A stretch of DNA of 64,000 nucleotides, taken from NCBI RefSeq assembly GCF_014838715.1, contig NZ_CP061947.1, positions 4,764,001 through 4,828,000 on the forward strand. The letters are read 5' to 3'. The position numbers and the translations under genes are program-made. Below, piece by piece: positions 51,911-61,353 of this stretch (position 1 is the first letter of the stretch; the number at the start of each line of letters is the position of its first letter). Below the pieces are notes generated by a model. The model made no database searches, was not told the DNA's origin, and saw nothing but the letters and a program-made list of their open reading frames with translations. This stretch comes from Algoriphagus sp. Y33 (GTDB lineage: Bacteria; Bacteroidota; Bacteroidia; Cytophagales; Cyclobacteriaceae).

Positions 51911-53305
51911 TCAAATCATGGAAGCATTCACCACTTCTTTGATATCAGCAATTAATTTTTTGGCTAAATGCTCCGCCGTAGCTTCGGATTCAGATTCGGA
52001 ATAAATACGAATAATAGGTTCCGTATTTGATTTCCTCAGATGCACCCATTCCTTTTCAAATTCGATTTTGACACCGTCTATATCATTGATAGGATGACTT
52101 TTATACTTCTTCTTGATTTCAAGCAATATATTATCCACATCGATCTCAGGAGTGAGTTCGATTTTGTTTTTTGAAATGTGGTAATTCGGATAGGTTGCAC
52201 GAAGTCTGGAAATTGACTTACCAAAGTTGGCTAGGTGAGTCAAAAACAACCCTATTCCAACTAATGCATCCCGTCCATAATGAGACGTTGGGTAGATGAT
52301 TCCACCGTTGCCTTCACCGCCGATCACGGCATCCACGGCTTTCATCTGATTGACTACGTTCACCTCTCCTACGGCCGAAGCATTGTAAACTCCACCTCTT
52401 TTCTCTGTCACATCACGCAGTGCGCGCGTAGAGCTTAGATTCGAAACCGCATTCCCCGGAGTCTTTGATAGCACATAATCTGCCACAGCGACCAAGGTGT
52501 ATTCTTCTCCGAATGCAGATCCATCTTCATTGATAAACGCCAATCTATCCACATCAGGATCCACTACAATGCCCAGATCGTAGCTTCCTCTTTCCAATTT
52601 CTGGGAAATATCCCTCAAATTCTCAGGCAATGGTTCTGGATTGTGTGGGAAATGCCCATCAGGTGTACAGTACATTTCTTCAATCTCCGTCACCCCCAAA
52701 GCTCTCAAAAGCATAGGTACCGCTATTCCACCTGTGGAATTTACCGCATCCACCACTACTTTGAAATTCCGGGCTTTGATCGCTTCTACATCTACCAATT
52801 CCAGCTCCAACACATGCTGGACATGACGCTCTATGTAATCGCTGATCTGAGAATATTTCCCGAGTTTTTTCACTTCCGCAAAGGTAAAATTCTCCTTTTC
52901 AGCTTTCTCTAAAATAGCCCTTCCCTCAGCATCTGAAATAAATTCTCCCTTGTCGTTCAGAAGTTTGAGTGCATTCCACTGCGCCGGATTATGGCTGGCA
53001 GTAAGGATAATCCCCCCCCCCGCTTTTTCCAGAGGCACAGCAAATTCTACGGTAGGTGTAGTACTCAAGCCCAAGTCGACCACGTGGATCCCCAAACCTT
53101 GTAGCGTAGCTGAAACCAAACCGGAAACCATTTCACCTGAAAGACGGGCATCCCTACCGATGATTATTTTAGGATTGTTTGTTTTTTCCATTACCCAAGC
53201 TCCATATGCTGAGGTAAACTTGACAATATCAATGGGAGTAAGCCCATCGCCGGCTTTACCGCCGATAGTTCCTCTGATTCCAGAGATTGATTTAATTAGT
53301 GACAC
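51911..53305 (-). CDS. glmM: Phosphoglucosamine mutase
   Basis: 464 residues, alpha-D-phosphohexomutase superfamily. Catalytic phosphoserine Ser104 in ILTASHNPAQWN; metal loop DPDVDRLAF; sugar loop GEGNGGII; phosphate loop RKSNTEPIIRIYSE. Sequence type (IRGTIGGKAGDGLTP) is that of the GlmM-like mutases of Bacteroidota. It converts glucosamine-6-P to glucosamine-1-P for UDP-GlcNAc synthesis; phosphomannomutase activity cannot be ruled out from sequence alone. Confidence 0.88.
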   Translation of the reverse strand: MSLIKSISGIRGTIGGKAGDGLTPIDIVKFTSAYGAWVMEKTNNPKIIIGRDARLSGEMVSGLVSATLQGLGIHVVDLGLSTTPTVEFAVPLEKAGGGIILTASHNPAQWNALKLLNDKGEFISDAEGRAILEKAEKENFTFAEVKKLGKYSQISDYIERHVQHVLELELVDVEAIKARNFKVVVDAVNSTGGIAVPMLLRALGVTEIEEMYCTPDGHFPHNPEPLPENLRDISQKLERGSYDLGIVVDPDVDRLAFINEDGSAFGEEYTLVAVADYVLSKTPGNAVSNLSSTRALRDVTEKRGGVYNASAVGEVNVVNQMKAVDAVIGGEGNGGIIYPTSHYGRDALVGIGLFLTHLANFGKSISRLRATYPNYHISKNKIELTPEIDVDNILLEIKKKYKSHPINDIDGVKIEFEKEWVHLRKSNTEPIIRIYSESESEATAEHLAKKLIADIKEVVNASMI

Positions 53306-53338
53306 GTACAGTAATTTGATTAGGTTAAAAACTGATGA

Positions 53339-53358
53339 ATCCTGCCGGCTGACAGGAT
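53339..53358. repeat. GC-rich short palindrome
   Basis: ATCCTG (53339-53344), 8-bp loop, CAGGAT (53353-53358); same class as the palindromes at 12614 and 14196. In the 60-bp gap between glmM and the small protein gene. Confidence 0.5.
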
Positions 53359-53365
53359 ATTGCTT

Positions 53366-53596
53366 TTACTTGAATTTCGCCAGAACCTTATCCACTTCAT
53401 TGTCCGGATTGCCACAGCTGCTACTTGCATCTACAGTTTTTCCACAATAACCACAGGTTCCCCCTTCTTTATTCAAATAAGGGTTTTGAGAGGCACAAGT
53501 GCCCTTGAATTCGCCGTTTTTAAGGAATAAGAGCCTTACCGACATCAAAATGAAGAATAAAGCAACGAAACCAAGAGTTAGAAATACGGTTGTCAT
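53366..53596 (-). CDS. Small membrane protein with cysteine cluster (NqrM/DUF539-like)
   Basis: 76 residues. One N-terminal transmembrane helix (about 4-24), then FKGTCASQNPYLNKEGGTC and GYCGKTV: four cysteines, the last two as CxxC after a Gly-rich run, which resembles NqrM (DUF539), the factor that helps deliver iron to the Na+-translocating NADH:quinone reductase. No nqr genes are near, and the similarity is by eye, so the role is tentative. Located 60 bp upstream of glmM. Confidence 0.62.
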   Translation of the reverse strand: MTTVFLTLGFVALFFILMSVRLLFLKNGEFKGTCASQNPYLNKEGGTCGYCGKTVDASSSCGNPDNEVDKVLAKFK

Positions 53597-53668
53597 AACG
53601 GATAAATTTGCGCAAATTTAAGGCTTTACTTCGAAAACGTTCCTAATTACAGCATAGTTTCCTCACCC

Positions 53669-54469
53669 ATGACAAATTTGAGTACCCGAGCCGAGAAATT
53701 GGCAGCTTTCGACAGACTTCTTACCATCATGGATGAACTCAGGGAACAATGCCCTTGGGACAAAAAGCAAACCACGGAAAGTCTTAGACACTTAACTATA
53801 GAGGAAACTTTTGAACTTTCTGATGCGATAATCGAGGGTGATCCTGATGAGATCAAGAAAGAATTGGGTGACATTCTCCTTCACATCGTGTTTTACGCGA
53901 GAATCGGCTCAGAAGAGGGCAACTTTGATATGAAGACGATGATTGATGCACTTTGCGAAAAGCTAATCAGAAGACATCCCCATATCTATGGAGACACTCA
54001 GGCCGATAATGAAGAAGCCGTAAAGCAGAACTGGGAGAAAATAAAGCTTACCGAGAAAGGCAATAAATCTGTACTTGGCGGAGTACCCAAATCACTTCCC
54101 GCACTGATCAAAGCAATGCGTATCCAAGAAAAAGCCAGGGGAGTCGGTTTTGACTGGGAAGAGAAAAGTCAAGTCTGGGAGAAAGTAGAAGAGGAAATGC
54201 AGGAGTTCAAGGCAGAATTCAACGTGGCAGATGCTATTGAGATCAATCAGGAAAAAGCCAGTGGAGAATTCGGAGACTTGTTGTTTTCTCTGATCAATTA
54301 TGCCAGATTTATAGATATCAATCCGGAAGAAGCGCTTGAACGTACAAATAAAAAGTTCATTAAACGTTTTCAATACTTGGAAGCTGCAGCAAAAGACTCA
54401 GGCAAAACACTAAGCGAGATGACGCTCGCTGAAATGGATGTATATTGGAATGAAGCGAAAAGGAAGTAA
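53669..54469 (+). CDS. mazG: Nucleoside triphosphate pyrophosphohydrolase
   Basis: 266 residues with two MazG domains in tandem. Domain 1: REQCPWDKKQTTESLRHLTI and the metal-binding EETFELSDAI, then DEIKKELGDILLHIVF (the E-x-x-E...E-x-x-D set). Domain 2: EEKSQVWEKVEEEMQEFKAE, then GEFGDLLFSLINYARF. It hydrolyses aberrant or excess NTPs to NMP and pyrophosphate. It is divergent from the NqrM-like gene, 72 bp away. Confidence 0.95.
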   Translation: MTNLSTRAEKLAAFDRLLTIMDELREQCPWDKKQTTESLRHLTIEETFELSDAIIEGDPDEIKKELGDILLHIVFYARIGSEEGNFDMKTMIDALCEKLIRRHPHIYGDTQADNEEAVKQNWEKIKLTEKGNKSVLGGVPKSLPALIKAMRIQEKARGVGFDWEEKSQVWEKVEEEMQEFKAEFNVADAIEINQEKASGEFGDLLFSLINYARFIDINPEEALERTNKKFIKRFQYLEAAAKDSGKTLSEMTLAEMDVYWNEAKRK

Positions 54470-54541
54470 GCTGTCGCAGTCAAAAATAATTGGAATAATG
54501 GAAAACAAGTTCCGGAAATCTAAACTATAGAACAAATAAGA

Positions 54542-54922
54542 ATGTCAAATAAAATCATTTTCACTAACGAAGCTCCTGCGCCGATCGGCCCCTATTCTCA
54601 GGCAGTGTTGGCAGGAAATACGCTCTATGTCTCAGGTCAGATTGCCTTGGATGCCGAGACTGGCGAATTGATCAACGAGAACATCACAGAAGAAACTCAT
54701 GCAGTGATGAAAAACCTGGAAGCTGTCCTCCGAACTGCCGGTTTCACTTTCGGGGATATTGTCAAATGCAGTATTTTCATCAAAAATATGGATGAGTTTG
54801 GCACTATCAATGAGGCCTACGGTCAGTACTTCAAATCAAACCCTCCTGCCAGAGAAACAGTAGAAGTAAGTAAGCTCCCAAAAAACGTCAATGTAGAAAT
54901 CTCCTGCATTGCTGTGAAATAG
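54542..54922 (+). CDS. RidA-family enamine/imine deaminase
   Basis: 126 residues, trimeric YjgF/RidA fold. IGPYSQAVLAGNTLYVSGQI and the C-terminal NPPARETVEVSKLPKN with the conserved Arg (active site) are present. It hydrolyses reactive 2-aminoacrylate/enamine intermediates produced by PLP enzymes. It follows mazG with a 72-bp gap and precedes a small membrane protein gene by 6 bp. Confidence 0.94.
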   Translation: MSNKIIFTNEAPAPIGPYSQAVLAGNTLYVSGQIALDAETGELINENITEETHAVMKNLEAVLRTAGFTFGDIVKCSIFIKNMDEFGTINEAYGQYFKSNPPARETVEVSKLPKNVNVEISCIAVK

Positions 54923-54928
54923 CAAATT

Positions 54929-55414
54929 TTGAATCTTTTTCCCTACGATAGCGAAACCTTAGTCAGCGCCCTTTCGAAAGAAGAGGTCCTCAGCCACTTG
55001 AATAGGGTGACAAGGGAAGTAAATTACCTAGATCCAAGATCCCAAGCCGCAGAAGACATTCTCTTTAATGGTTTGGTAGGGAAAAAAGGGTTTAGAATCT
55101 CAAAAGTTGTAAACAGAGGGGATACGTTTCTCCCTTTGATTTTGGGAAAAATTGAAGCCACTCCACGGGGATGTATTTTATTCATAAATTACCGCCTGTT
55201 TCCCGGCGCACTTTTTTTCATTGCGTTCTGGTCCATTATTTTGCTGGCATTCACGGTGGTTTACTTATTTCTAAACCCCAACTACGGATATGCCATCCTA
55301 TGTTTTTTAGTAGGCTTAGTCAATTACTTAATAGCCATGTATTTCTTCAACAGACAAGTGAAAACCTCCCGAAAAGTTTTCCACCAACTGATCAATTTCC
55401 AAATGAAGGATTAA
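54929..55414 (+). CDS. Small two-helix membrane protein, function unknown
   Basis: 161 residues; TTG start at 54929, 6 bp after ridA, with no upstream ATG in frame. Residues 1-80 are soluble and charged; two adjacent transmembrane helices (about 90-110 and about 115-135), then a short basic tail. The hydrophilic part resembles the small YcxB-like domain that is common in Bacteroidota membrane proteins, but I do not claim the family. Probably cotranscribed with ridA. Confidence 0.6.
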   Translation: MNLFPYDSETLVSALSKEEVLSHLNRVTREVNYLDPRSQAAEDILFNGLVGKKGFRISKVVNRGDTFLPLILGKIEATPRGCILFINYRLFPGALFFIAFWSIILLAFTVVYLFLNPNYGYAILCFLVGLVNYLIAMYFFNRQVKTSRKVFHQLINFQMKD

Positions 55415-55490
55415 GCCTTCTATTCTTAGGGAAAAATGGCTTTTGGGTTTAATTTAGCACCGCAAAAAAGATTCAATAAAACATACTATA

Positions 55491-56891
55491 ATGAGCATCC
55501 GCATAGAGAAAGACACCATGGGTCCTGTAGAAGTTCCTGCTGACAAATACTGGGGCGCACAGACCCAAAGATCCATTAATAACTTCAAAATCGGCGGCGA
55601 GAAAAACCGCATGCCCATCGAAATCACGAGAGCTTTTGCGATTTTGAAAAAAGCCGCGGCGCTGACCAATGCGGAGTTGGGAGTACTGGACCAAGCCAAA
55701 GCAGATATTATCAGCAAAGTATGTGATGAGATTTTGGAAGGGCAACACGACGAGCAGTTTCCGCTGGTAATCTGGCAAACCGGTTCCGGTACCCAATCCA
55801 ATATGAACTCCAATGAGGTGATCGCTTATCGCGCCCATGTGCTGCTTGGCGGTTCTTTGGAAGATACCCAAAAGAAAATTCATCCAAATGACGATGTCAA
55901 CAAATCACAGTCATCCAATGACACCTACCCTACGGCTATGCACATCGCTGCGTACAAAATGGTGATGGAAACTACGATCCCGGGAGTAGAAAAACTCAGA
56001 GACACGCTTACCCAAAAAGCCGAAGCGTTCAAAGATGTGGTAAAAATCGGACGTACGCACTTCATGGATGCCACACCTCTTACGCTGGGTCAAGAGTTCA
56101 GTGGATATGTAGCACAGCTCAATCACGGCTTAAAAGCCTTGAAAAACACATTATCACACCTCTCAGAATTAGCACTGGGAGGCACGGCTGTAGGGACTGG
56201 TCTTAATACTCCAAAAGGATATGCTGAGTTGGTAGCAAAGAAGATCGCTGAGCTCTCAGGTCAGCCATTTGTAACTGCCGAAAATAAATTTGAAGCTCTT
56301 GCGGCGCATGATGCCATGGTGGAAACTCATGGTGCATTGAAGCAGTTGGCAGTTTCACTGATGAAAATAGCGAATGATGTACGAATGCTGTCCTCAGGAC
56401 CTAGATCCGGAATCGGTGAGATTTTGATCCCTGAAAACGAGCCCGGATCGTCCATTATGCCTGGCAAAGTCAATCCTACCCAAGTAGAAGCTTTGACTAT
56501 GGTTGCCGCCCAGGTAATGGGAAATGACGTTGCCATTTCCATCGGGGGCTCAAATGGGCATTTTGAATTGAACGTATTCAAGCCTTTGATTGCTTCCAAC
56601 TTCCTTAACTCTGCACGCCTGATCGGTGATGCCTGCGTTTCTTTCAACGATCATTGTGCCGTTGGCATTGAGCCAAATACGGCAATGATTCAAAGACATC
56701 TGGAGAATTCATTGATGCTGGTAACTGCGTTGAATCCACACATTGGCTATGAAAACGCAGCTGCTATTGCCAAGAAAGCACATAAAGAAGGCACAAGCCT
56801 AAGAGAAGCGGCTATCGCTTTGGATTTGCTAACTTCGGAGCAATTCTCAGAGTGGGTGAAACCGGAAGCGATGACAGGAAGTCTGAAGTAA
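55491..56891 (+). CDS. fumC: Class II fumarate hydratase
   Basis: 466 residues, aspartase/fumarase superfamily. Signature [15 protein letters not shown] with catalytic Ser in the mobile loop; [13 protein letters not shown] and [14 protein letters not shown] for substrate binding; [14 protein letters not shown]. Fully aligned through the expected length of class II enzymes. Converts fumarate to malate in the citric acid cycle, the route that also receives 2-oxoglutarate from the hydroxyproline pathway. Followed by a very strong terminator. Confidence 0.96.
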   Translation: MSIRIEKDTMGPVEVPADKYWGAQTQRSINNFKIGGEKNRMPIEITRAFAILKKAAALTNAELGVLDQAKADIISKVCDEILEGQHDEQFPLVIWQTGSGTQSNMNSNEVIAYRAHVLLGGSLEDTQKKIHPNDDVNKSQSSNDTYPTAMHIAAYKMVMETTIPGVEKLRDTLTQKAEAFKDVVKIGRTHFMDATPLTLGQEFSGYVAQLNHGLKALKNTLSHLSELALGGTAVGTGLNTPKGYAELVAKKIAELSGQPFVTAENKFEALAAHDAMVETHGALKQLAVSLMKIANDVRMLSSGPRSGIGEILIPENEPGSSIMPGKVNPTQVEALTMVAAQVMGNDVAISIGGSNGHFELNVFKPLIASNFLNSARLIGDACVSFNDHCAVGIEPNTAMIQRHLENSLMLVTALNPHIGYENAAAIAKKAHKEGTSLREAAIALDLLTSEQFSEWVKPEAMTGSLK

Positions 56892-56906
56892 GATTCGATT
56901 TACCCT

Positions 56907-56953
56907 AAAAACAAAAATGGTCCCGTCGCATTGACGGGACCATTTTTGTTTTT
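56907..56953 (+). terminator. Terminator of fumC
   Basis: 21-bp perfect stem (56907-56927 with 56933-56953), 5-nt loop, T-run continuing to 56955. The strongest hairpin in the window. Confidence 0.95.
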
Positions 56954-57115
56954 TTACAGACTACATGTTGCTTTTCTGCCAGTAGGGCTTTAAAAGCGAT
57001 ATAAGAGATGGCAAATCCAAGAATTGCGCTTCATCCGTCTTCGGTCTTCCTGCCTCTTAAGAGGACAAGATCACCGGCAACATTTCGAATAATCATAACA
57101 AGCTACTCTTTCTAA

Positions 57116-58447
57116 CTAATCATTCGGAGTCAACGGATTTGACTTTCGTATCAAGCCATCCGGCAATTCCCCTTCAGTGCTTGCGACAATGGTACAAACT
57201 GCCGCATCGCCGGTGACATTGACCACCGTTCGGAACATATCCAAAATACGATCAGGAGCAATAATCAATGCAATCCCTGCAGCAGGTACACCTATCGATT
57301 CCAACACGATGATAAGCATGATCAATCCTGCTCCGGGAACACCCGCAGAACCGATTGATGCCAGTGTGGCGGTCAATACGATCATCAACTGCTGAGTTAA
57401 GCTCAATTCCATTCCCAATGCCTGTGCAATAAATACTGCTGCAACTCCTTGATAGAGACTGGTTCCATCCATATTCACTGTGGCACCCAATGGCAACACA
57501 AAGCTGGAAACCTCTTCCGACACACCCAATTCCTCTTCCACTTGCTTCATTGTGACAGGAAGCGTAGCAGAACTCGAACTGGTCGAGAATGCTAACAATT
57601 GAGCCGGCCTTATCGCTTTAAAGAAATCCTTGTATTTCACCTTGGTGAACGCCATCAAAATTGCGGGATAAACAACCAAAATCATGATAAACAACCCTCC
57701 CAATACCACTAAGCTATATTTCAACAATGCCATCAAAAGCTGCAGAGCGGAATCTGGATTTTCTCCTGCAATTTCCACGATCAAAGATGCCATCAAAGCA
57801 AATACTCCATAAGGGGCTATCATCATAATGTAATTCACGATCTGGATAATGACATCGTTCATCCCGTCAAAAAATGCTACAACAGGCGCCGCCTTACTCT
57901 TTTGCACTTGCAAAAGCGCTACTCCGACCAAAATGGCAAAGAACACAACTTGCAGCATAGCGGCATTATCTGTTGTGGCTTGAAAAACATTCTCAGGAAC
58001 GATGTCCACCAAAGGCTGTAGCGGGCTTTGCTTTTGCAATTCAGCTGCCTGTCCCACTCTAGACCCGGCATCGCCCTCATACAAAGACATCAAATTCTCC
58101 CGGGTTTCCGGAGGCAAGCTTTTACCCGGTTTGAAAATATTGACAAGCAACAAGCCTATAGTAATTGCCAGGACGGTTGTACACAGGTATGTCCCAATTG
58201 TTTTCCCGCCAATCCGGCTGAGTTTGGAGATGTCTCCCAAGTTAGAAACACCTACAATCAGCGAAGCCAGCACTAGAGGCACGGCGATCATTTTCAGGCC
58301 ATTGATGAAAATCGTTCCAAATGGCTTGACATAATCAATAGTGAAAGAATTAGGAATGGAAGTTTTAATGACCACTAAACCAAAAATCAACCCCAGAACA
58401 AGTCCGATGATAATTTGGGTATGTAAGGGTATCTTTTTAAACATCAT
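57116..58447 (-). CDS. Dicarboxylate/amino acid:cation symporter (DAACS family)
   Basis: 443 residues, eight transmembrane helices and two re-entrant loops. Family motifs: FSTSSSSATLPVTM (HP1 serine-rich loop), PLGATVNMDGTSLYQG and the GIALIIAPDRILDMFRTVVNV transport-core helix with NVTGDA. Takes up glutamate, aspartate or C4-dicarboxylates with H+ or Na+. Start is the double ATG at 58447/58444; 7 bp after aroC, so the three genes batD-aroC-symporter form one operon. Confidence 0.92.
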   Translation of the reverse strand: MMFKKIPLHTQIIIGLVLGLIFGLVVIKTSIPNSFTIDYVKPFGTIFINGLKMIAVPLVLASLIVGVSNLGDISKLSRIGGKTIGTYLCTTVLAITIGLLLVNIFKPGKSLPPETRENLMSLYEGDAGSRVGQAAELQKQSPLQPLVDIVPENVFQATTDNAAMLQVVFFAILVGVALLQVQKSKAAPVVAFFDGMNDVIIQIVNYIMMIAPYGVFALMASLIVEIAGENPDSALQLLMALLKYSLVVLGGLFIMILVVYPAILMAFTKVKYKDFFKAIRPAQLLAFSTSSSSATLPVTMKQVEEELGVSEEVSSFVLPLGATVNMDGTSLYQGVAAVFIAQALGMELSLTQQLMIVLTATLASIGSAGVPGAGLIMLIIVLESIGVPAAGIALIIAPDRILDMFRTVVNVTGDAAVCTIVASTEGELPDGLIRKSNPLTPND

Positions 58448-58454
58448 ATTTGGG

Positions 58455-59540
58455 TTAGAAGTCTTGCAGTTTATTACTTTTTGCCAACAAAATATAATCC
58501 ACTATGACCAAAGCCGCCATAGCTTCCACAATCGGCACAGCTCTAGGTACTACACATGGATCATGGCGGCCCTTTCCCGAAACCACCACGTCTTCACCTG
58601 CTTCATTCACTGAGTCCTGATCTTGCATTATAGTAGCTACCGGTTTGAAAGCTACATTAAAATAAATATCTTCTCCATTGGATATTCCACCCTGTATACC
58701 TCCAGAATGATTGGTCAAGGTACGTACTGCTTCCCCTTCCTGAACGAATGTATCGTTATGCTCGGAGCCCCTCATTTTCACTCCCTCAAAGCCACTTCCA
58801 TATTCGAACCCCTTCACTGCATTGATGCTTAGCATAGCTTTACCCAGCTCGGCATGAAGCCTGTCGAACACCGGCTCACCTATTCCCACAGGGGTGTTTT
58901 TGATCACACAGCTTACTACTCCGCCTATGGTATCCCGATCTTTTCTTACAGAATCAATCAATGCTATCATTTCCTCAGCGACAACAGGATCAGGACATCT
59001 CACGATATTTTCCTCAGCCTTTGCGAGGTCTAATTCAGAGTAATTTTTCCCCAGCTTCAAATCTCCTACCTGAGAGACATAAGCCTGAATGCTGATTCCT
59101 TTGGTCTCCAAAAGTTGCTTTGCAATTGCTCCCGCCACTACCCTGGCAGCTGTTTCCCTGGCGGAGCTTCTTCCTCCTCCTCTGTAATCTCTTAGCCCAT
59201 ACTTTTGGAAATAGGTAAAGTCTGCATGAGAAGGACGAAACTTATCTGAAATATGAGAGTAGTCCTTACTTTTCTGATCTGAATTGTTGATCACTATACC
59301 AATGGGAGTACCTGTGGTCACCCCTTCAAAAACTCCCGACTTGATCTCAAACTCATCTTCTTCTTTACGTTGAGTGGTGATTTTGGACTGTCCCGGTTTT
59401 CTCCGTTGCATCTCTGCAATAAGTTTGTCCACATCTATTTTCAGCCCTGCCGGACATCCCTCTATGATTACCCCCAAAGCCAATCCATGAGACTCGCCAT
59501 AAGTGGTGATCTTGAATAGCTTTCCAAATGAATTGCCCAT
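58455..59540 (-). CDS. aroC: Chorismate synthase
   Basis: 361 residues. The conserved set is present: [19 protein letters not shown], then [37 protein letters not shown] and [15 protein letters not shown], spanning the FMN and EPSP sites. Final step of the shikimate pathway. The ATG overlaps the batD stop by one base, and the symporter follows after 7 bp. Note that the neighbours are unrelated to aromatic synthesis, an unusual context for aroC. Confidence 0.96.
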   Translation of the reverse strand: MGNSFGKLFKITTYGESHGLALGVIIEGCPAGLKIDVDKLIAEMQRRKPGQSKITTQRKEEDEFEIKSGVFEGVTTGTPIGIVINNSDQKSKDYSHISDKFRPSHADFTYFQKYGLRDYRGGGRSSARETAARVVAGAIAKQLLETKGISIQAYVSQVGDLKLGKNYSELDLAKAEENIVRCPDPVVAEEMIALIDSVRKDRDTIGGVVSCVIKNTPVGIGEPVFDRLHAELGKAMLSINAVKGFEYGSGFEGVKMRGSEHNDTFVQEGEAVRTLTNHSGGIQGGISNGEDIYFNVAFKPVATIMQDQDSVNEAGEDVVVSGKGRHDPCVVPRAVPIVEAMAALVIVDYILLAKSNKLQDF

Positions 59541-60988
59541 TATTTTTTCCTGATTATCAATACAGCCAACAAAGCCACTGCTAAAAGCAGCAAAACGTTG
59601 ATTGAGACCGTAAAATAGTATTTATATTTCTCGTTTAAAAACCGGTTATCTTCAGTGGAAATGCGGTCATATAGCCCTCCTAACCGCTGACTGGAAATTG
59701 CCTGATTTACTTTACTTTCCCCCACCACAGTGATCTTCGCCTTCGGTCTCAGCGTATCATAGACTTCACGCTCAGGGTCAAAGTAAATCCATTCAAAGTT
59801 ATTCTCCAGATCAATCTCTCCTGCTTCATTGATGGTGATGTAATAATTGAATTCCTTGATTCCCGACACCCTTCCATATCCGCGGTTGATCTGCTGGCGC
59901 ACATTCGGATCGTAGGTGTTGAGGTTGGCGGTCGAGAGTCTTTTGGGGGCGGAAACGGCATTGATATTTCCGACACCGCTTATCCCAAAATTATAGTCAA
60001 AACCCTGACCGGTTTCCACTTCAATTGTTGTGATATTTTCTCTGATCTGGAATTGTCCTACACTCACTTCATTTTTCAAAGGATGCGGCGGAAGAGGTTT
60101 GACTTTAATCGTCTTTGGATTAGAATAAAAAGTCTTGAAATCCTCTTGCCTATTGGCTCCAAAGAAACTCGGGTTTTTGGCAATTTTATATTTGATCATC
60201 TCCCAGGGTATTCTTGGGATGGCTATTTCTCCTTCGGAAAATGGAAAAAAAGTAGCCTCATACACCTTGAATTTTGTCCATCTTTTTCCGTTGATCGTAA
60301 CTTGCTCGGGATCTATATTACTGATATTGAAGTTCTCCTCCCATGCATTTTTAGGCTTTATCTTCTTCAAAATATCATCCAACTGCCTGCCGGGCTCATG
60401 AAAATTAAACTGAGCTTGATTGGATTCTGATATGTAAAATGCCAGACTCAGATCAAATCCCTCACCCTGATAGATTTCTTCTTTGTCCACAGATACGGAA
60501 AAAAACGCATCATCTTCCAACTCCACATATTCGGGGTCTTCTACAGCTGATCGACCAAAGAAATCCGCAAAGGGATCAGTAGCAGAACCGCTTCTGCTGT
60601 TGGCACTTGCCGCATCTCCCACAGTGATTTTTTTGCCGGTAGAAGAATATGCCTGGCCATTGATGGCAAGCTCAAAAGAAGGTAACGTAAATTCCCCCTT
60701 TCTGCTCGGCTTATAATATTGGATGATACTGTTGGAACTGCTCATCTGCCCGTTAATCAGATTCATAGAGGAGGATTGGGAAATCCCCTGTTTCTGAAAC
60801 CCCGGTATTTCGGGAAACTGATCATAGGATTTGATTTTCTCGTTGCTGAGAGTTACTTTGATAGTGAAAGTTTCATTCAAGCCGATCTCACCAGGTCCAA
60901 GCTCAATCTGAACATCCTGAGCTATAGCCAATCCTGAAAATAAGATAAGGCCACATACGAAAATGAATTGGGCAAGCGTTTTAATCAT
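59540..60988 (-). CDS. batD: BatD family (oxygen tolerance) membrane protein
   Basis: 482 residues with a signal peptide (1-23, LAIAQ) and a C-terminal transmembrane helix (about 460-478). Residues 25-440 are a series of beta-sandwich domains: [20 protein letters not shown] opens it, then [19 protein letters not shown] and the [16 protein letters not shown] strand. BatD is normally encoded with batA-batE/moxR in an aerotolerance operon; here none of those is adjacent, which is unusual. It should lie in the periplasm, anchored in the inner membrane. Confidence 0.85.
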   Translation of the reverse strand: MIKTLAQFIFVCGLILFSGLAIAQDVQIELGPGEIGLNETFTIKVTLSNEKIKSYDQFPEIPGFQKQGISQSSSMNLINGQMSSSNSIIQYYKPSRKGEFTLPSFELAINGQAYSSTGKKITVGDAASANSRSGSATDPFADFFGRSAVEDPEYVELEDDAFFSVSVDKEEIYQGEGFDLSLAFYISESNQAQFNFHEPGRQLDDILKKIKPKNAWEENFNISNIDPEQVTINGKRWTKFKVYEATFFPFSEGEIAIPRIPWEMIKYKIAKNPSFFGANRQEDFKTFYSNPKTIKVKPLPPHPLKNEVSVGQFQIRENITTIEVETGQGFDYNFGISGVGNINAVSAPKRLSTANLNTYDPNVRQQINRGYGRVSGIKEFNYYITINEAGEIDLENNFEWIYFDPEREVYDTLRPKAKITVVGESKVNQAISSQRLGGLYDRISTEDNRFLNEKYKYYFTVSINVLLLLAVALLAVLIIRKK

Positions 60989-61101
60989 GGTTGCGAAAAT
61001 AGGGAATATTCTACTCTTTGATTTCTAAAATAACGCAACATATAGAGAAATGCCTCCGTATTGAAACTTAAAATCAGTTAAAACCCTAAACTCTTTAGAC
61101 T

Positions 61102-61290
61102 ATGATCGAATATGTGAAGACTATCTTACAAAAGGTCAGCTTTTCAACCTATTTGTTTGAGCGTGAGCTGAGAAAAGGCTTAAGGCTTATTTCCCCTACT
61201 GAGGTTCAGGAATTCAGAGAATGGTGTTACCTGATGTTTGGCAAAATGCACCATTTAATTCTCAATAGATATTTCGAACCGACAATTTAA
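61102..61290 (+). CDS. Conserved-looking 62-residue protein, function unknown
   Basis: 62 residues, amphipathic and basic: MIEYVKTILQKVSFSTYLF, then ERELRKGLRLISPTEVQEFREW. Three helices are predicted by eye. Coding features include a clean start after an A/T-rich leader and a dedicated strong terminator 4 bp after the stop, so this is a transcribed unit rather than chance. No family recognised. The positive charge would suit RNA or nucleoprotein binding, a guess only. Confidence 0.65.
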   Translation: MIEYVKTILQKVSFSTYLFERELRKGLRLISPTEVQEFREWCYLMFGKMHHLILNRYFEPTI

Positions 61291-61293
61291 TTC

Positions 61294-61327
61294 AAAAGCC
61301 CCGGCCAAATGATGGACGGGGCTTTTT
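61294..61327. terminator. Terminator after the 62-residue protein gene
   Basis: AAAAGCCCCG (61294-61303) pairs with CGGGGCTTTT (61317-61326); T-run follows. The reverse strand, ending at 61354, may share it. Confidence 0.88.
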
Positions 61328-61353
61328 CATATAGAATAGTTGGTTCTCTTTAA

